A DNA stretch of 64,000 nt from Primulina eburnea (lineage: Eukaryota; Streptophyta; Magnoliopsida; Lamiales; Gesneriaceae), in the NCBI RefSeq assembly GCF_022965805.1, contig NC_133101.1, positions 2,852,001 through 2,916,000 on the forward strand, in the 5' to 3' direction. The first letter of the stretch is position 1. Each line of letters begins with the position of its first letter. Made by a program: the position numbers and the translations under genes. The notes below the pieces were generated by a model, which did not search any database, was not told where the DNA came from, and saw only the letters and a list, made by a program, of their open reading frames with translations. Positions 60,801 to 64,000 of this stretch are shown one piece after another.

Positions 60801-63800
60801 CCCAAAAGTTAAAATTTGTATGATTCCCTCCCAATGGTACCTCGAGATACTTAATCGGCCCCTCTGTCGGTAGGGGCAATTGCCACTTCCAACAATTCCT
60901 CTCATAATAATTGTACACGTTTGCAATTATAGTTATAGGAATCAAATGCTTGACCTTGGTTCTAATATGAATTGTAACATCATGTGTTTGTCGTTTTATC
61001 AAAAGTTATAGTAGATGATCAATTTTTTGAGCTATGCAACAATCCAAGTAGCGCATTTCAACCGTTCTACATGTTTTATACAATTGTCTCTTCCAATAAT
61101 TCCAAGATTTTAAAATTCGCTATGCACTAGTTGGGCGTTATACCAGCGTCTAGTGTCTGGGACACTTAGGCGGAGACTAGGTGCCGCTAGGCGGATTCCA
61201 CGGTATCAAGAGAGTCGTAATGGTTCTTTGAATAAATTTCAGCCCAAACTTTGTTAAAATCCAATTGACACGTGATCCAATTCTCCTTTTGCTCGAGGCA
61301 GATCAAGATAACAAGCAATGCAAGGGAAATCAGAGTAAAGAAAAAATTACTTTTAGGGCTTAGTGTGTTAGATCGATTTTCTTGTGTCCGTGAAGTAAGC
61401 AGACAAAAAGATGAGAGTTGTGTGTTGGGAAAACGCAAGTCAACAAATCGTGTTTTAGTTGGACTTTCATTTCCAAAAAATCAGTGTTCTAGATGGCAGT
61501 CGTTGCGGCAACCATTTGAGCCAGGCTATGTTGCATGGATACGGGTACGAGTATCGTATCGAATACGATGATACGGATACGGCGACACCTCAAATTTTGA
61601 AAATATAAGACACGATACGGCTAGGATACGACAATCATTAAAATATATATAAATATTATATATATTTATATAAATTTAGTATTGAAATGTAAAAATTATG
61701 GAGATAGATGTAATATTTCATTAATCATGATATCTTAAGTACAAAATATTAAATGCAAAATCCATCTAAAGCAATTAAAAAGAAATCAAACATCCATATC
61801 GGTTGAATTGAGAGCCGCTTGAGTAGAAATTGAATGAAAGAGATGGACAAATGTATTTAGGGATTTAAAAGCCCAGCCCAATTTATTTTAAATTATTTTC
61901 CTTTAGTCCCTAGAAATTTTAATTTTTTTAATTAACCCCTAAAACTTTTAAATATTTGCAATTTTGCCCCAAACGTATTTGAAAAACGTATCCGCGCCGT
62001 ATCCACGGCGTGTCATCGTCGTGTCCAAAACGTATCCGGCTGGTCAACCCTAAACAAAGTCAACGATACGGATTTTGAGGTATCCGACACGCGTATCTGC
62101 GTGTCGTATCCGTATCCGTATCCGATACTTCAAAAAAAAATTTAAGGTATCCGTGCTACATAGGAGCCAGGGTTCCGAGTTTTAAAGAAAAACGAGATAC
62201 AATGTCAACTTTAAAGTGAAGACAAGAAGACGCGGCCGAGGCGTGTAAAGAGAAGACAGAAGAAGCTGTTCGATTCTAGGGTTTTATATTTTCGGGCCAA
62301 TCGGTCTTTAGCCCATTAAGAAACAGGTCACGAGTCTTCTATAATGAATTGTTGGGCTTCAAAACAACTAAATAGACTTGGAATGAAAATGTTATTGCTT
62401 AAAAAAATTCAACCGCCTAGGCGGTGTGACCGCCCCGCCACCACCTCCTGCCATTTCTACGATACATGTAATGTTCTGGATTTCATAGAGCTTTCAAAAA
62501 TTTAAAGCCAAAAAAAATCTTAAAAAAATTCTATAGCCGCCTAATCTCGCCTAGGCGCCTTTGCCACCTAGGCTGGCCACCTAGCACCTTTTCGGTGTGG
62601 TAGAGTGTGGAGCCTAGTGCTTAGGCGGCTGTCTAGCCTGAGTTTTAGAACACTGAATAATTCCAATATTTGATTAGCTAGTATGTCCCAACTTAAATAA
62701 AATTAAGAATAATGGCTTGGAGTTCACCTCTAGAATTTTTGTATTTCCGCCAAACAGAAGATCAAGGAAGAAATACTGATATTTTTGTTTCAAAAAACAG
62801 AGGCTATGTATCTTTGTTTAATTTTTCAGCCTTCTTTCTCCGTTTCTTAAATAAAAGTTTACAGCTTCCCAAAAATTATTATTGTATTATGTTCTAATCC
62901 TGTGTATTATTTTTCAAAATTTTAAAAGATACTATATACTATTAAAAGAAAGTTCTCACCCAACATATTTTATATGAATGAAATCTCCAGTAAGGAATGT
63001 TCCCTCAGAAAAAAACTTGGCATTCATCAATTCTCCAATATATTTTCCAGAAAACACTGAATGTAATTATCCTGGGTAGAAGCAAGCGGCAACAGTTTCT
63101 TTTTTCTTCCAGAAAATGGTTTTGAATACGTGAACCACACTATTTGTTTGCAATTACCTACCTGTACATGCACCTATGTATGTGGAATACTCTTGCTTTG
63201 CTTCTTTGTCAGTTGGTAGCAGGGCAAACCCAGGTCTGTCAGAAAGACTTGGAATTTATGCTGTCTCTGCTTTACTTCTAAATTTCTCTTTGGAGAAACT
63301 TTGTACAAATTAGTTTACAAAGTGGCAGAAAAGTGTGAATGACAAACACAGTAATTTCCATTATTTAATGTTCGAAAACTGTAAACCATCATATTTTTGT
63401 AACCTGCTCAGTCTGATTTCCAATTGTTGCATACCACAGCTTTCAGATTAGAAGAAGGTTGGCTTCATTTAATTGTTTATAGCAGTTTTAAAATTGATAA
63501 AAGATTTTAAGATTGATTATTTAATATATATCATCAAAACTTAGTTAAAAGTAGTTCTTCCATTTATTTGAGAAAATTGGAGACTTAAATTGGTCTGCTG
63601 GTGTGATTGAAAGTATTAATTGATTTCAGAGTTTAGTTGAAGCTTATGCCATTGATAGCATGAAGTGGTCGAATCCGGAAACTGGAATTATTTAATATAC
63701 ATCATCAAAACTTATTGTTATTATTTGTGCAAATAGCAACATCAAAGTTTGATCCCATGGATTCAATGGATGCTGGTATGGAAAGCTTTGACTTTCATGG

Positions 63801-64000
63801 AGAAACTCTGTGCTCAATTTCTGATATATCTTTGCTGGAAATTGTGACAAAAGCACGTGGAAGGCCAAATGGATATAAAAAGATAATGAAGGTACGGGGA
63901 TCATGAAACTTACAAACATTAAATTTCAAAGCAACTGTTCCCGTTTTATCATATTTTTATTCTTTTCGCAGAACCGCAAGTGTTTGTTTCTTTCCATAAG
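57897..64000 (+). CDS. MLH3: MLH3, MutL homologue 3 (5' part, continues past window)
   Basis: MLH3 pairs with MLH1 in meiotic crossover and mismatch repair in the nucleus. Visible coding exons: 57897-58022, 58489-58540, 58835-58882, 63737-63891 and the beginning of one at 63972-64000, all in phase. The N-terminus reads [24 protein letters not shown] ATPase motif I is intact ([14 protein letters not shown], with E and N in place), and so is motif II (VVDNGSGI). Motif III, normally GFRGEAL, here reads [27 protein letters not shown] follows as in plant MLH3. The C-terminal endonuclease part is outside the window. An upstream in-frame ATG at 57882 lies in the same exon; 57897 fits the family start better. 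Intron 3 is about 4.85 kb and full of transposon remains. Confidence 0.88.
58972..59950 (+). mobile_element. Remnant of an autonomous hAT transposon (BED zinc-finger region)
   Basis: Starts near agttattaaaaggtgcgcct, a style common at plant hAT ends. The frame from 59451 reads [35 protein letters not shown] and [11 protein letters not shown], then a stop at 59643-59645, then [19 protein letters not shown] in the same frame. This is the BED-type N-terminus of plant hAT transposases, but the first two zinc ligands expected in the CxxCGK stretch are lost (here YDIFGK). A later piece reads [13 protein letters not shown]. No catalytic core was seen, so the copy is dead. Confidence 0.65.
59960..60130 (-). 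mobile_element. Possible Ty3/gypsy polyprotein scrap
   Basis: The minus strand reads [21 protein letters not shown], close to the C-terminal integrase pattern of plant gypsy elements (Y.GP.KI..K.G.VAY.L.L). Only this short piece is convincing. Confidence 0.45.
60547..60581. repeat. (TA)n with adjoining T run
   Basis: gtgtgtgtatatatatatatata followed by about ten T. The T run may be the tail of an inverted retroelement. Confidence 0.7.
60739..61002 (-). mobile_element. LINE reverse-transcriptase fragment
   Basis: The minus strand reads [18 protein letters not shown] and [14 protein letters not shown]. This matches the region after the RT catalytic core in plant L1 LINEs (P..YLG.PLG......W.PVI.K). 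Core catalytic motifs are absent. Confidence 0.7.
61095..62666. mobile_element. Probable hAT-like non-autonomous element hosting a nested insertion
   Basis: Flanked by AATAATTCCAA at 61095-61105 and 62656-62666. The subterminal regions carry inverted GCCTAGGCG-type motifs (aggcggagactaggtgccgc at the left; gcctaggcgcctttgcc and tagtgcttaggcggc at the right). The right end is gagttttagaacactg and the left end gattttaaaattc. The repeated flank exceeds 8 bp, so exact ends are uncertain. Confidence 0.55.
61518..62171. mobile_element. Nested hAT-like element (638 bp) with perfect 8-bp duplication
   Basis: Element 61526-62163, flanked by GAGCCAGG at 61518-61525 and 62164-62171. Terminal inverted repeats: CTATGTTGCATGGATAC left; on the opposite strand of the right end CTATGTAGCACGGATAC. 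Both subterminal regions are rich in GTATCG/CGATAC. No coding frame. It sits inside the larger element at 61106-62655. Confidence 0.88.

Noticed and set aside
61272..61571. 99-codon frame near the nested hAT-like elements
   Set aside because: It crosses the boundary of the nested element at 61526, so it is an accident of insertion.

Overview
This is nuclear DNA from a flowering plant. It is very AT-rich between genes, the genes are split by GT-AG introns, and plant-only families are present (an ancient-clade WOX homeobox gene, a PILS auxin carrier, a plant-type IRE1). The protein sequences look like a eudicot. The dense scatter of one roughly 180-bp hairpin-ended MITE makes me think of an asterid such as a Lamiales species, but that is only a guess.

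Layout. 1-8621 (minus): a tomosyn/Lgl-like WD40 protein with a C-terminal SNARE motif. I could place 23 exons; the last one lies outside the window. 8.6-12.6 kb: AT-rich spacer with a LINE 3' fragment. 12.6-15.25 kb (plus): a decayed DUF4378 gene. 16.5-19.1 kb (plus): a complete three-exon WOX13-type gene. 19.1-34.4 kb: a gene-free repeat block with several copies of the MITE family, a 362-bp TRIM retrotransposon, a probable LTR remnant, a roughly 6.95-kb foldback transposon with a perfect 9-bp target duplication (23273-30221), and a 558-bp hAT-like element. 34.4-42.9 kb (plus): a complete ten-exon PILS gene with a likely 5'-UTR intron. Intron 3 of that gene holds nested transposons. 42.9-45.8 kb: MITE-rich spacer. 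45.9-54.6 kb (plus): a complete seven-exon IRE1 with lumenal sensor, membrane segment, kinase and RNase parts. 54.6-56.5 kb: AT-rich spacer. 56.5-64.0 kb (plus): the 5' part of MLH3 (MutL homologue 3), running off the right edge, with a 4.85-kb third intron full of nested transposon remains.

The genes do not form a pathway. They cover vesicle fusion control, transcription, ER auxin transport, the unfolded protein response and meiotic mismatch repair/crossover. The joins were worked out by hand from splice sites, reading phase and protein-family resemblance. The IRE1, PILS and WOX models each close in phase from start to stop.

The most interesting points are: the giant foldback element with internally repeated arms; the degenerate ATPase motif III in MLH3; a one-base frameshift in the tomosyn gene; two GC-AG introns in the same gene; and several nested hAT-like elements whose target duplications can still be read.
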